Program-made: the position numbers and the translations under genes | Shown here: positions 45,406 to 60,214 of the stretch, one piece after another | Position numbering within the stretch: position 1 is the stretch's first letter | Layout of the letters: every line of letters begins with the position of its first letter | The notes under the pieces: generated by a model | The model's input: the letters and a program-made list of their open reading frames with translations, nothing else | What the model was told of the DNA's origin: nothing | Database searches by the model: none | Assembly: GCF_003121705.1 (NCBI RefSeq) | Contig: NZ_PYHR01000002.1 | Span: 1,860,001-1,924,000 of the forward strand | Source of the DNA: Serinibacter arcticus | Lineage (GTDB): Bacteria > Actinomycetota > Actinomycetes > Actinomycetales > Beutenbergiaceae | Reading direction: 5' to 3' | Length of the DNA stretch: 64,000 nt

Positions 45406-46271
45406 TCACCTCTTCGGCGCCGACCCGCCCCGCCGTCCCGCCAGGTACGTCGCGTCGTCGTTCACGTAGGCGTAGTACAGCCCGATCAGCAGACCGCCCC
45501 CACGAAGTTCCCCAGCAGGGCTATCCCCACGTTCGCGGCCGCCAGCCCGACGTCGATCCCGTCCTTGAGCCCGACCTCGAGGAACAGCACCGTGTTGGCG
45601 ACCGAGTGCTCGAAGCTGAGGAAGGCGAAGATGAACACGGCCACGATCATCACGAGGCACCTGGTCAGGTCGTCCTTGATGTAGCCGTTGTAGACCAGCA
45701 GCATCGCCAGGTTGATCATGAAGTTGCACAGGATCGCGCGCACGAACAGGTCGCCCATCCCCGCGAGGCCCTCGTCGAAGTAGGCGAGCTTGTGCTCGAC
45801 GGCGAGGTTCATCTGCTCGCCGGTCGCGCCCTCGGTGAGCGTGCTGAACCGCAGGAGCAGGGCGACGAACAGCCCGCCGATCGCGTTCCCCAGGAAGCAC
45901 AGACCGAGGATCCGCAGCGCCTTCCCCCACGTCGTGCGGCGGTGGTACGCCCCGATCGTCACGATCATCATGTTCGAGGTGAGCAGCTCGGACTTGGAGT
46001 AGTAGATGAAGACGAGGGCCCAGCCGAACACCAGCGCGCCGGCCAGCCGGCCGATCGTGTAGAGCGAGGTCTCGGCCACCTGCACGGCGTCGAACGCCGC
46101 GATGATGCCGAAGTTGGCCCCGTAGAGGATCCCGATGATGATGCCCGCCATCGCCGCGCGCTGCAGGTAGCGGCGAGCGAGCGACCCCGACATCGCGGTC
46201 TTCGTCTCCAGCGCCTGCAGCACCGTGGAGATGAACGGCTTGCCCGGGAAGAGCGGGTCGGTCGTCGTCAT
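45406..46271 (-). pseudogene. Formate/nitrite transporter (FNT), apparent frameshift
   Basis: The FNT channel is pentameric and moves formate, nitrite or similar ions. From ATG 46271 the frame runs through six helices with GANFGIIAAFDAVQV, SELLTSNMMIVTIGA and NAIGGLFVALL, then stops prematurely at 45486 after LLGNFVGAVC. The other frame supplies GGGLLIGLYYAYVNDDATYL to the stop at 45406. Adding one base to the C-run at 45497-45501 (minus-strand G5 to G6) restores GNFVGGGLLIGLYYAY and a ~288-aa protein. It is thus probably intact in the living strain. Confidence 0.8.
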
Positions 46272-46429
46272 GGCGCCTACGTTCTCACGCGCCCGGGCGC
46301 GTGCGACCGGGCCGCTCGTCCCGACCGGGCCGTGACCCTGGTCACGCCTCGACGGCGACCACCGGCCCCGCTCACCCGTCGCACCCGCGACCTACGATGG
46401 AGACGCCCTCCCCCGACGAAAGGCACCCC

Positions 46430-47095
46430 GTGCTCCGCCGCGTTCTCGCCCCGCTCGCCGTCCTCGCCTCGCTCCTGCTGACGCTCGGCCTCACGGCCGC
46501 CCCGGCCTCGGCGCACGACGTGCTGATCTCCTCGACCCCGGCCGACGGGGAGACGCTCACGACGGCGCCGACCGAGATCGTGCTGACGTTCAACAACGAC
46601 ATCGCGCAGATCGGCGCCGAGGTCCAGATCACTGGGCCCGACGGCACCGTCGTCAACGAGGCCCCCACCGTCACCGGGCCGGCCGCGACCGTCCTGCTGA
46701 CGGGCGAGGTCACCTCGGGCACGTACTCGGTGGCCTGGCGCGTGACCTCCTCGGACGGCCACCCCATCGACGGCACCTTCACGTTCGTGCTCGACCTCCT
46801 CGTCGTGGAGCCCCCGACGGCGGAGCCCACGTCCGAGTCGCCGTCGCCCTCGGAGACGCCCACCGAGACCGCCGGCGAGACCGCGAGCGAGAGCGCCTCG
46901 GCCGAGCCGAGCGACGTCGACTCCGCCACCGTGACCGAGACCGCCCCGGCCACCGAGGGCGGGAGCGCCGGGTTCGACGTGCCCGGCTGGGTCGTCGCGC
47001 TGGTCGCGGTCGGCATCGTCGGTGGCGTGGTCGCGCTGATCGTCCGGATGCGCCGCGACGGCCGCTCCGGCGGCGGTCGGGGCCCGACGGCGTGA
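46430..47095 (+). CDS. CopC-domain copper-binding membrane protein
   Basis: The 221-aa precursor has a Sec signal peptide ending ASA, so the mature protein starts HDVL with an N-terminal His that binds Cu(II) in CopC. SSTPADGETL and SDGHPIDGTFTFVL are the conserved CopC segments. A Ser/Thr/Glu-rich linker (about 145-185) and a C-terminal transmembrane helix (VPGWVVALVAVGIVGGVVALIV) anchor it. GTG 46430 with GAAAGG upstream is preferred over ATG 46397. It probably aids copper handling in the cell envelope. The next gene overlaps by GTGA. Confidence 0.82.
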   Translation: MLRRVLAPLAVLASLLLTLGLTAAPASAHDVLISSTPADGETLTTAPTEIVLTFNNDIAQIGAEVQITGPDGTVVNEAPTVTGPAATVLLTGEVTSGTYSVAWRVTSSDGHPIDGTFTFVLDLLVVEPPTAEPTSESPSPSETPTETAGETASESASAEPSDVDSATVTETAPATEGGSAGFDVPGWVVALVAVGIVGGVVALIVRMRRDGRSGGGRGPTA

Positions 47096-48924
47096 CCACC
47101 TCCACCCCGGACCCCGCCGCCACGACTCCGTCCCCGGCGGCCTGGGAGGCACGGTTCCGCGCCGGGCACGTCTCGCTGCCCGACTGGGCGCAGGACGCCC
47201 CGGGGCGCGCGTGCGTCGTCGCCACGCACGACGGCGTCAGGCAGGTCCACTCCTTCGACGTCGCCACCGGGGAGCTGACGGTCGCCACCGACCGCCCCGA
47301 CGGGACCACGGACGCCACCGTCAGCGCCGACGGCGCCTGGCTGTGGTGGTTCGACGACGAGGCCGGCGACGAGCACGGCGTCTGGCGCCGGCAGCCGTTC
47401 GGCAGCGCACCCGGCGACGGCGTGACCACCCCTCTCGAGCTCCCGGCCGCGTACTCCGCCGGCCTCCTGCTGGGCTCGCACGGCGTCGTGGTGACCGGGT
47501 CCAGCGACGACGACGGCACCCAGGTGCACGCCTTCGTCGTCGACGACGGGGCGCGCGACGCCGTCGGGCGCCTCCTGTACGCCCACGAGGAGGACGCCGG
47601 CGTCGCCGCGCTGAGCCACGACGGCACCTGGGTCGCGATCGAGCACAGCGAGCGCGGCGACAGCCGCCACCCCGCCCTGCGGGTGCTGCGCGTGGCCGAC
47701 GGCGACGCGGTGGCCGACCTGGACGACGGCGAGGGCCTCGGCCTGAGCGCCGCGGCCTTCGCCCCGCTGGCCGGCGACCCGCGGCTGCTCGTGCAGCACG
47801 AGCGCTCCGGCCGACCCGAGCTGCTCGTCTGGGACGTGGCCACGGGCGCGACCACCCCGGTCGACCTCGGCCTGCCGGGCGACGTCGCCGACGCCGACTG
47901 GTTCCCCGACGCCGGATCGCTCCTGGTCGCCGTCGACCACGAGGCCCGCACCCGGCTGTACCGCCACGACCTCGGCACCGGCGTGACCACCGCGATCGGC
48001 CCGCAGGACGGCACCGTCAGCTCGGCCTGCGTGCGGCCCGACGGCGACGTCTGGTTCAGCTGGTCCTCGGCCGCCGAGCCCCGCCGCGTGCGGGCGCTCG
48101 CGGACGACCGCGTGCTGCTGGCGGCGCCGGGCGATCCCGCGCCCCCGAGCGTGGACGTCGAGGACGTGTGGGTGGACGGTCCCGGCGGCCGGATCCACGC
48201 GCTGCTGCGCCGTCCCGCCGGGGCGGTCGAGCCGCTCCCGGTCGTCGTCGAGGTGCACGGCGGTCCGACGTGGCACGAGTCGGACTCGTTCGCGCCCGAC
48301 CTGGCCGCGTGGGTGGACCACGGGTTCGCCGTCCTCACCGTGAACTACCGCGGCTCGACCGGCTACGGCTCGCTCTGGCGGGACGCGCTCGAGGCGAAGG
48401 TCGGGTTCACCGAGCTCGAGGACGTCGCCGCGGTGCACGCCGACCTCGTCGCCCGCGGCGTCGTCGACCCCGCCCGCTCGGTCCTGGCCGGGGCGTCGTG
48501 GGGCGGCTATCTCACGCTGCTCGGCCTGGGGACGCAGCCGGAGCGATGGACGCTCGGCGTCGCCGGCGTGCCGGTCGCCGACTACGTCGCCGCGTACGAG
48601 GACGAGATGGAGGGCCTCAAGGCGTTCGACCGCTCGCTGTTCGGCGGGTCGCCGGACGAGGTGCCCGACGCCTACCGGGTCTCCTCACCGCTGACCTACG
48701 TCGACGCCGTCACCGCCCCGGTGCTGATCCTGGCCGGGGCGAACGATCCGCGCTGCCCGATCCGGCAGATCGAGACCTACGAGTCGGCGCTGCGCGCCAG
48801 GACCGACGCCCCGCCGGTCGAGGGCTACCGCTACGAGGCCGGGCACGGGTCGTACGCCGACGACGAGCGCATCGCCCAGATGCGGGTCCAGCTGGAGTTC
48901 GTGCTCCGGCACGTCGCGCCGTAG
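47092..48924 (+). CDS. S9-family peptidase (prolyl oligopeptidase type)
   Basis: The 610-aa protein has an N-terminal beta-propeller-like half (repeating D-G and W/V strands) and a C-terminal alpha/beta hydrolase: EVHGGP oxyanion motif, GASWGGY with Ser469, D552 in GANDPRCP and H585 in EAGHGSY. This is the catalytic order of acylaminoacyl/prolyl oligopeptidases. No signal peptide is visible, so it is probably cytoplasmic. It is translationally coupled to the CopC-like gene (GTGA overlap), an unusual partner. Confidence 0.9.
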   Translation: MTTSTPDPAATTPSPAAWEARFRAGHVSLPDWAQDAPGRACVVATHDGVRQVHSFDVATGELTVATDRPDGTTDATVSADGAWLWWFDDEAGDEHGVWRRQPFGSAPGDGVTTPLELPAAYSAGLLLGSHGVVVTGSSDDDGTQVHAFVVDDGARDAVGRLLYAHEEDAGVAALSHDGTWVAIEHSERGDSRHPALRVLRVADGDAVADLDDGEGLGLSAAAFAPLAGDPRLLVQHERSGRPELLVWDVATGATTPVDLGLPGDVADADWFPDAGSLLVAVDHEARTRLYRHDLGTGVTTAIGPQDGTVSSACVRPDGDVWFSWSSAAEPRRVRALADDRVLLAAPGDPAPPSVDVEDVWVDGPGGRIHALLRRPAGAVEPLPVVVEVHGGPTWHESDSFAPDLAAWVDHGFAVLTVNYRGSTGYGSLWRDALEAKVGFTELEDVAAVHADLVARGVVDPARSVLAGASWGGYLTLLGLGTQPERWTLGVAGVPVADYVAAYEDEMEGLKAFDRSLFGGSPDEVPDAYRVSSPLTYVDAVTAPVLILAGANDPRCPIRQIETYESALRARTDAPPVEGYRYEAGHGSYADDERIAQMRVQLEFVLRHVAP

Positions 48925-48991
48925 CCCCACTCGTCCGCGCGGATCTCGCCCGGACGAATGACTTTCCCCGATGTCAGGGGTCTACCCCACC

Positions 48992-50377
48992 ATGGACCCC
49001 ATGACCGACTCCCCCGACCCCCGCGAGACCGCCGGCTCCGCCGTCGAGACGGTCGTGGACGCCGAGGACCGCGCGGCGATCGACGCCGCGGCCGAGGCCG
49101 AGAAGCCCGGCTGGCGCCGCCGGACCGCCCTGTTCCTCACGGGGCAGACGGTGTCGCTGTTCGGCTCGATGCTCGTCCAGTACGCCGTCATGTGGTACCT
49201 CACGCTCACCACGAAGGACGGCACCGTGATGGCGCTGTCGACCGTGTTCGGCTTCCTGCCGCAGGCGATCGTGTCGATCTTCGGCGGGGTCTGGGCCGAC
49301 CGGCACAACCGCAAGCTGCTCATCATGGGTGCCGACGCCTCGATCGCCGTCGCGACCCTGACGCTCGCGATCCTCATGATGCAGGGGACGAACGACCTGT
49401 GGCTGATCTACGCCGCGCTCGCCGTGCGCTCGACGGGCGCCGGCATCCAGACGCCGGCGGTCGGCGCGCTGCTGCCGCAGATCGTGCCCACGAACAAGCT
49501 GCTGCGGATCAACGGCATCAACCAGACGATCCAGGCGGGGATGATGCTGCTCGCCCCCGCGGTGGCCGCCGCGCTGTATGCGAACTTCGCGATCGAGATG
49601 ATCTTCTTCGTCGACGTCGTCACGGCCGTGGCCGGGATCGGCCTCCTCGCCCTCATCCCGGTCGCGACGATCCGGCAGGCGGGGGTCGCCGTGACCGGCT
49701 ACTTCGAGGACCTGCGCGAGGGGGTGCGCTACATCGCGGGTCACGCGTTCGTGCGCTGGCTGATGGGCCTGTACGCGTTCGTGATGGTGCTGGCGGCCGC
49801 GCCGTCGTTCCTCACGCCGCTGATGGTCGCCCGCTCCTTCGGCGAGGAGCCGTGGAAGCTGATGACGCTCGAGCTCGCGTTCTCCGTGGGCATGATGGCG
49901 GCCGGCGCGACCGTGGCGGTCTGGGGCGAGAAGTTCGACCGGATCACGCTGATCATGGCGTCGGCCGTCGCGTTCGGCGTGCTGTCGATCGGGCTCGGCC
50001 TCTCGCCCAACCTGTGGGTGTTCTTCTTCTTCATGTTCCTCGTCGGTGTCACGGTGCCGGCGTTCTCGACGCCCTCGATGACGGCGCTCCAGGAGACGGT
50101 CGAACCGGAGCGGCAGGGCCGCGTGTTCGGCTTCCTCGGCATCGTGAGCGCCGTGGCGATGCCGCTCGGGATGGTGGTCTTCGGTCCGCTGGCCAACGTG
50201 TGGACGGTGCAGACCGTGCTGGTGATCTCCGGCGTCGCGACCTTCGTCGTCGCGATCCTGGCGCTGGCTCTCCCGGGCGGGAAGCGCGCCATCGCGGCAG
50301 CGCGCGCCCACGGGGCGGGGTCCCAGAAGGTGGGAATCCCGGCCGACACCGCCTCCGGGACCGCCGACGGACCCTAG
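48992..50377 (+). CDS. MFS transporter (DHA3/MefA-like)
   Basis: The 461-aa protein has a ~45-residue hydrophilic N-terminus and 12 transmembrane helices. FLTGQTVSLFGSMLVQYAVMWYLT, GGVWADRHNRKLL and a C-terminal block VGVTVPAFSTPSMTALQETVEPERQGRVFGFLGI are typical of the macrolide-efflux (MefA) type MFS group, whose members pump drugs or siderophores. The exact start (48971, 48992 or 49001) is uncertain because no ribosome-binding site is evident. The next gene starts 10 bp after its stop but has its own TAGGCT box. Confidence 0.85.
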   Translation: MDPMTDSPDPRETAGSAVETVVDAEDRAAIDAAAEAEKPGWRRRTALFLTGQTVSLFGSMLVQYAVMWYLTLTTKDGTVMALSTVFGFLPQAIVSIFGGVWADRHNRKLLIMGADASIAVATLTLAILMMQGTNDLWLIYAALAVRSTGAGIQTPAVGALLPQIVPTNKLLRINGINQTIQAGMMLLAPAVAAALYANFAIEMIFFVDVVTAVAGIGLLALIPVATIRQAGVAVTGYFEDLREGVRYIAGHAFVRWLMGLYAFVMVLAAAPSFLTPLMVARSFGEEPWKLMTLELAFSVGMMAAGATVAVWGEKFDRITLIMASAVAFGVLSIGLGLSPNLWVFFFFMFLVGVTVPAFSTPSMTALQETVEPERQGRVFGFLGIVSAVAMPLGMVVFGPLANVWTVQTVLVISGVATFVVAILALALPGGKRAIAAARAHGAGSQKVGIPADTASGTADGP

Positions 50378-50386
50378 GCTCGTGCG

Positions 50387-51625
50387 GTGACCTCCGCGAG
50401 CGCGCCCGCCCCCTCCCCCACCGGCCAGGACGGCTTCGACGCCGCCCGCGTCGACGCCTTCACCGCCGAGGACCTCCAGGCCCTCGGCTCGCTGAAGTGG
50501 ACCGCGTTCCCGCGGTCGATCGGGGCGTGGGTGGCGGAGATGGACTTCCCCGTCGCTCCGCCGGTGACCCGCGCGCTGCAGCGTGCCGTGGCGGACAGCG
50601 CCTTCGGCTACCTGCCCACGTCCCTCGTCGCGGAGACGAAGCGGGCGTGCGCGGACTGGTACGCCCGCACCACCGGTTGGGCGCCCGCCGTCGCCGACAT
50701 CCACCTCGTCCCCGACGTGCTGACCGCGCTGCGAGTCACGCTCGACCACGTGACCGGCCCCGGCACCACGGCCGTCGTCACCACCCCGGCCTACATGCCG
50801 TTCCTGACCCGGCCCGAGCTCGTGGGTCACGGGCTGCGCACCGTGGCCGCGGCGCGGGATGCCGACGGCCGGTGGGTCCACGACCTGGAGGCCCTCGACG
50901 CGACGCTCGCGAGCATCGACGGCCCCGCGCTGCTGGTGCTGTGCAACCCGTGGAACCCCGTCGGCCGCGTGCTGAGCCGCGAGGAGCTGCTGGCGATCGC
51001 CGAGGTCGTCGAGCGGCACGGCGCGACCGTCTTCTCCGACGAGATCCACGCCCCCGTGCTGCTGGACGACGACGCCGCGCACGTCCCGTACGCGTCGCTC
51101 AGCCCGGCCACGGCCGAGCACACCATCACCGCGGTCTCCGCCTCCAAGGCGTGGAACCTCCCCGGCCTGAAGTGCGCGCAGCTCCTCGCCACCGGGACGC
51201 GCCACCGCGAGATCCTCGCCCGGCCGGCGACGTTCGCCGGCTACGAGCCCGCCACGATCGGTCTCGTCGCCAACACCGCCGCCTACGACCTCGGCGGCCC
51301 CTGGCTCGAGGGCGCCCGCACCTACCTGCGGGAGAACCGCGACGCCTTCGCCGCCGCGATCGCGGAGGCGATCCCCGACGCCGTCGCGACCCGACCGGAG
51401 GGCACCTACCTCGCGCTGGTGGACCTGCGGGCCGTGCGCAGCGCGTCCGGAGCGGCGCTGCCCGACGACCTCGGAGCGTTCTTCCGCGACCACGCCGGCG
51501 TCGCCATCACCGACGGCGCCCTGTGCGGCGCCCCGGGGTTCGTCCGGTTCAACCTGGCGCTGCCGCGCCCGCTGCTGCTGGAGGCGGTCGCCGCGCTGGG
51601 CTCCGCCGTCGACGCCCTGGACTGA
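50387..51625 (+). CDS. MalY/PatB-type PLP aminotransferase
   Basis: The 412-aa fold-type I PLP enzyme resembles cystathionine beta-lyase PatB/MalY. Markers are KWTAFPRSIGAWVAEMDFPV (N-terminal W-x-A-x-MDF), CNPWNPVGRV (Asn binding PLP O3'), SDEIHAPV (Asp to the pyridine N) and SASKAWNLPGLKCA, in which Lys254 binds PLP; Arg near FVRFNLALP binds the carboxylate. It likely cleaves cystathionine or cysteine-type C-S bonds, perhaps linked to methionine supply. GTG 50387 lies 6 nt after TAGGCT: leaderless. Confidence 0.85.
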   Translation: MTSASAPAPSPTGQDGFDAARVDAFTAEDLQALGSLKWTAFPRSIGAWVAEMDFPVAPPVTRALQRAVADSAFGYLPTSLVAETKRACADWYARTTGWAPAVADIHLVPDVLTALRVTLDHVTGPGTTAVVTTPAYMPFLTRPELVGHGLRTVAAARDADGRWVHDLEALDATLASIDGPALLVLCNPWNPVGRVLSREELLAIAEVVERHGATVFSDEIHAPVLLDDDAAHVPYASLSPATAEHTITAVSASKAWNLPGLKCAQLLATGTRHREILARPATFAGYEPATIGLVANTAAYDLGGPWLEGARTYLRENRDAFAAAIAEAIPDAVATRPEGTYLALVDLRAVRSASGAALPDDLGAFFRDHAGVAITDGALCGAPGFVRFNLALPRPLLLEAVAALGSAVDALD

Positions 51626-51640
51626 GCTCGACCGCCCCGC

Positions 51641-51694
51641 GAGAACGCCCAGGCTCGCGGCCCAGCGGCCGCAGCCGCGAGCTGGAGGGTTCTC
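51641..51694. repeat. Inverted pair of 20-nt units between convergent genes
   Basis: GAGAACGCCCAGGCTCGCGG (51641-51660) faces CCGCGAGCTGGAGGGTTCTC (51675-51694), whose reverse complement differs only in the central 7 nt. The pair forms an imperfect stem-loop 15 bp from each flanking stop codon, so it could serve as a terminator for both genes. Confidence 0.7.
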
Positions 51695-51709
51695 GAGGGC
51701 TTCGGCGAG

Positions 51710-52681
51710 CTAGGACCGACCGAGGAGCCACTCCGTCGCGCGCCGGTCCGGCGCCACGCTGCGGGGCGAGACGACCACGATCCCCCGACCGGCCTCGCGG
51801 TCGAGGCCGACGAAGCTGCGGAAGCCGCCCGTGCCGCCGTTGTGCCAGGTGATCCGGCGTTCGCCCCCGCCCGGCGACGACGTGACCCACACCGACCCGA
51901 TCCGGTACGCGCCGACGAAGTCGGCCCGCGGCCGCAGCGCGGAGAGGCCGGGGGCGTCGCCGTCGAGCAGGGCCTGCACGAGCCGTGCGGCATCGGTGAT
52001 CGTCGCGCGCACCCCGCCCGCCGGTCCGATCCCCTCGCCGACCCACGGTTCGCGCGAGCGGCCGCGGCCCGTGGTCCCGACCATCGCCCCGGGACGGATC
52101 TCCCCGCGGGTGTCGGGCACGTGCAGGGAGTCCGCGCCGAGCGGCACAGCGAGGCGTGACTCGAGCAGCGCGGCGTACTCGACGCCGGACCGGGCGGCCA
52201 CGGCGTGACCGAGCAGCGCGAACCCGAGGTTGGAGTACAGCGGCTTCGGCCGTCCGGCCACCCCCGTGCGCGCCGCCTGGCGCAGCACCTGCGCGAGCGA
52301 CTCCCCGTAGGGGTTGCGGCCGTGCCGCAGGAGGTCCCACGACCGGCGCCACGGGTGCATCCCGGCGGGCAGCCGCGGCAGCCCGGAGCGATGGGTGGCG
52401 AGCGCGTCGAGCGGGATCGCGCCGGCGGCCGTACCGGCGAGCGCGGGCAGGGCGTCACCGAGCGCCGTGGTCCGCTCGACCTCGCCGCGCTCCAGGGCGT
52501 CCTCGTAGAGGAGGCCGGTCAGGCCCTTGGAGACCGAGCCCAGCTCGACGTGCTGGGCCGGGTCGACCCCGACGCCGGCCACCCGCACGCCGTCGGGATC
52601 GACCACGCCGAGCACGCAGTCGCCGATCCCCCACCCGCGGGCGGTTCCGATGAGGTCGAGGTCCCCGATCACGTCTGGCAT
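51710..52681 (-). CDS. Serine hydrolase of the class C beta-lactamase fold
   Basis: The 323-aa protein has the catalytic motifs of the beta-lactamase/DD-peptidase superfamily: SVSK (SxxK), YSN (YxN) and HNGGTGG as the KTG equivalent. It has no visible signal peptide, which argues against a secreted antibiotic-resistance enzyme and in favour of an intracellular esterase or peptidase of the EstB/LACTB-like type. The ATG at 52681 follows GAGGGTGG. Confidence 0.82.
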   Translation of the reverse strand: MPDVIGDLDLIGTARGWGIGDCVLGVVDPDGVRVAGVGVDPAQHVELGSVSKGLTGLLYEDALERGEVERTTALGDALPALAGTAAGAIPLDALATHRSGLPRLPAGMHPWRRSWDLLRHGRNPYGESLAQVLRQAARTGVAGRPKPLYSNLGFALLGHAVAARSGVEYAALLESRLAVPLGADSLHVPDTRGEIRPGAMVGTTGRGRSREPWVGEGIGPAGGVRATITDAARLVQALLDGDAPGLSALRPRADFVGAYRIGSVWVTSSPGGGERRITWHNGGTGGFRSFVGLDREAGRGIVVVSPRSVAPDRRATEWLLGRS

Positions 52682-52813
52682 ACCACCACCCTCGCCCGCG
52701 AGGCCGCGTCGGGGCATCGCCCGCGGGGGCGATCCCGCCTCCCCCCGGAGGGGGACGGGGCGACGGCGGAGGTCAGCCGACGTCAGGGGCGCGAGCCGCG
52801 TCCCGGACCGCCG

Positions 52814-57660
<4,847 letters not shown>

Positions 57661-57664
<4 letters not shown>

Positions 57665-58545
57665 GCGCCCCCGTGAACGACCGGGTGGGCGCGCGGCCGA
57701 TCGGCCGCGTGAGCACCCGGGCGCGACGCGAGCGTCGCGAGCTCGTCCTGCGGACGGTGATCGTCGCCGTCGTCGGCCTGCTGACGATCTCGCCGCTCTA
57801 CTGGATGGTCGCGGTCACGTTCTCCACCCGGGCCGAGCTGCTCGGCGGGGGCGAGCTGCGGCTGTGGCCGCGGGAGGTCACCCTCGAGAACGTCGAGCGC
57901 GTCCTGGGGTCCTTCCCCGTCGCGACCTGGTTCGGCAACTCCGTGGCGATCTCCGCCGTCGTCATGGTGCTGTCGGTCTCCACGAGCCTGCTCGCGGGCT
58001 ACGCGTTCTCCCACCTGCGGTTCCGCGGCTCGACGCCGCTCTTCTTCATCGGCCTCGCCACGATGGTCCTGCCGGTCCAGGTGATCATGGTCGCGCTGTT
58101 CCGGATCATCACGACCACCGGGCTGTACGGCACGTACTGGGCCGTCATCCTCCCGACGGCGGCGTCCGCGTTCGGGCTGTTCCTCGCCCGTCAGTTCATG
58201 CTCGGGATCCCGCGCGAGCTCATCGAGGCGGCCCGGCTGGACGGCGCCGGCCACCTGACGGTGTTCCGTCGGATCGTGCTGCCGCTGTCGAAGGCGCTCG
58301 TGGCCGTGCTGGCGTTCATGAGCCTGCTGTCGTCGTGGAACGACTTCGCCTGGCCCCTGATCGCGCTGCGGGAGAACCGTCTGTTCACGCTCCCGATCGG
58401 CCTGCTGTACCTGCAGGGCCAGGCCAACAGCGACTACGGGGCGACGATGGCGTTCGCGCTGATCAACATCCTGCCGATCGCGATCGTCTTCCTCGTCTTC
58501 CAGCGCTACTTCATCGCCGGGTTCGCGCGGAGCGGGATCAAGTAG
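57661..58545 (+). CDS. Sugar ABC transporter permease (MalG-like)
   Basis: The 294-aa protein has six helices, the EAA motif ELIEAARLDGAGHLTVFRRIVLP and the AFxxFLARQF/FAWPLIAL blocks of the MalG/ThuG group. Its GTG overlaps the MalF-like stop by GTGA. A NotI-type hairpin follows. Confidence 0.88.
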
Positions 58546-58549
58546 GACG

Positions 58550-58572
58550 GCGGCCGCTCACGCGGCGGCCGC
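58550..58572. terminator. GC-rich hairpin between convergent genes
   Basis: GCGGCCGC (58550-58557) recurs at 58565-58572, and the octamer is self-complementary, giving an 8-bp stem with a 7-nt loop between the permease and TSUP stops. The surrounding sequence is also a direct repeat (GCGGCCGCTCA twice). Confidence 0.55.
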
Positions 58573-59349
58573 TCACCAGGTGCGCACGACCTCCCAGCCG
58601 AGCCGCACGATGAGCACCGAGACCACCACGAGCAGCACCACGCGCACGAAGCCGGACCCCTTTGAGATCGCCATCCGCGCCCCGATGTAACCGCCCACGA
58701 GGTTGGCCGTCCCGACGATCAGGCCGAGCGACCACAGCACGTGACCGTTGGGGACGAAGAAGATCAGCGCCCCGAGGTTGGTGGCGAAGTTGACGATCTT
58801 CGCGATCGCCGAGGCCGGCAGGAACGCGTAGCCGAGGATGCCGACCAGCGCGAGCACGAGGAAGGTACCGGTGCCGGGCCCGAGGAGGCCGTCGTAGAGA
58901 CCGATCGTCAGGCCGACGATTGCGGCGACGACCCGGTGCTTGTTGCCCTCCCAGCGCAGGTCGGTCAGGGCGCCGAGCTGGGGTCGGGCGAGGACGAGCA
59001 CCAGCACGCCGACGAGGACGACGACGATGATCGGCCGCAGCGCTGACCCCGGGATGAGCGAGGCGAGCGCGGCGCCACCACAGGCACCGGCGAGGGCCGC
59101 GAGGGCCGCGGGCGCCGCCGTCGTGAGGTCGGGCTGGACCCTGCGGTAGAAGGTGATCGAGCTGACCGAGGTCCCCATGATCGAGGCGAGCTTGTTGGTG
59201 GCGAGCGCCTGGATCGGCGAGATGCCGGGCGTGAGGAGCAGCGCGGGCAGCTGGATCAACCCGCCGCCGCCCACGACGGCGTCGACCCATCCCGCGGCCA
59301 GGCCGGCGAGGACGAGGAGTCCGAGGGTGAGGAGGTCGAGCTCAGGCAA
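58573..59349 (-). CDS. TSUP/TauE-SafE sulfite exporter-like protein
   Basis: The 258-aa protein has about eight helices and the internal duplication typical of TSUP: GWVDAVVGGGGLIQLPALLL (first half) and GLYDGLLGPGTGTFLVLALV (second half). Members export sulfite, sulfonates or organic acids. The TTG at 59349 overlaps the tatC stop by 8 bp and is supported by the family N-terminus. Its pairing with tatC and tatA is unusual. Confidence 0.87.
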   Translation of the reverse strand: MPELDLLTLGLLVLAGLAAGWVDAVVGGGGLIQLPALLLTPGISPIQALATNKLASIMGTSVSSITFYRRVQPDLTTAAPAALAALAGACGGAALASLIPGSALRPIIVVVLVGVLVLVLARPQLGALTDLRWEGNKHRVVAAIVGLTIGLYDGLLGPGTGTFLVLALVGILGYAFLPASAIAKIVNFATNLGALIFFVPNGHVLWSLGLIVGTANLVGGYIGARMAISKGSGFVRVVLLVVVSVLIVRLGWEVVRTW

Positions 59350-60184
59350 CGGCGGGACCGGGTCCCGCGTCGCCGCTCGGCGCGGCGGCCTCGGCGTCCT
59401 CCGCGGCCTCGCGCCGTGCGCGGCTGCGGTCGATGCGGGCGCACACGAGCAGCGCGATCCCGTAGAGACCGCAGATCGGCACGGCCATGATGATCATCGA
59501 GACGGCGTCGGGCGACGGCGTCGCGAACGCGGCGAAGGTGAAGATGCCGACGATCGCCCAGCGCCACCCCTTGCGCCACGTCGAACCGCGCACGACGCGG
59601 ACGGCGGTGAGGGCGACCATGATCAGCGGCAGCAGGAAGGCCGCCCCGAAGATCAGCATGAACTGCATGACGAACGTCAGGTAGGTCGCCGTGTTGAGGA
59701 GGTTGCGGACGCCGTCCGGCGTGGCCGCGGTCAGGAGGTTCACCGCGTTCGGCAGCACCGCCCAGGCGACCCAGGCCCCGCCGAGGAACAGCGGGACGGC
59801 GGCGGCGACGAACACCAGGCCCATCCGCTTCTCGCGTCCGGTGAGACCCGGGGCGACGAACGCCCAGAACTGGTAGATCCACCACGGGCTCGAGGCCAGG
59901 GTGCCGAGGAAGAACGAGACCCGGACCTTCGTGTCGAAGGCGCCCAGGACCTCGGTGAAGTTGAGCTCGGTGAGCGTGCCCCCGCCCTCGGCGTCACGGA
60001 TCGGCCCGGCGAGGACCTCGAAGATCGGCTCGTAGAAGATCCAGCCGACCACGGCGCCGACGGCGACGCCGAGCGCCGCGAGGATGAAACGTCGACGCGC
60101 CTCCCGCAGGTGCTCGCGCAGGGCCATGCGGCCGTCGGGGTTGCTCCTGCGGGAGCGCGGGTTCGGCTTGCGGGGCAGCGTCAC
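59342..60184 (-). CDS. tatC: Twin-arginine translocase subunit TatC
   Basis: The ~280-aa protein has six transmembrane helices and the conserved N-terminal MALREHLREARRRF (the HLxELR motif) plus SSPWWIYQFWAFVAPGL; the C-terminal ~30 residues are Ala/Glu-rich. It recognises Tat signal peptides. GTG 60184 has GGAGG at 8 nt; GTG 60187 is equally readable. Thirty bp separate it from tatA. Confidence 0.94.
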   Translation of the reverse strand: MTLPRKPNPRSRRSNPDGRMALREHLREARRRFILAALGVAVGAVVGWIFYEPIFEVLAGPIRDAEGGGTLTELNFTEVLGAFDTKVRVSFFLGTLASSPWWIYQFWAFVAPGLTGREKRMGLVFVAAAVPLFLGGAWVAWAVLPNAVNLLTAATPDGVRNLLNTATYLTFVMQFMLIFGAAFLLPLIMVALTAVRVVRGSTWRKGWRWAIVGIFTFAAFATPSPDAVSMIIMAVPICGLYGIALLVCARIDRSRARREAAEDAEAAAPSGDAGPGPAVA

Positions 60185-60214
60185 CACCGCTGCCTCCGGG
60201 ACACGCTGCTCACG

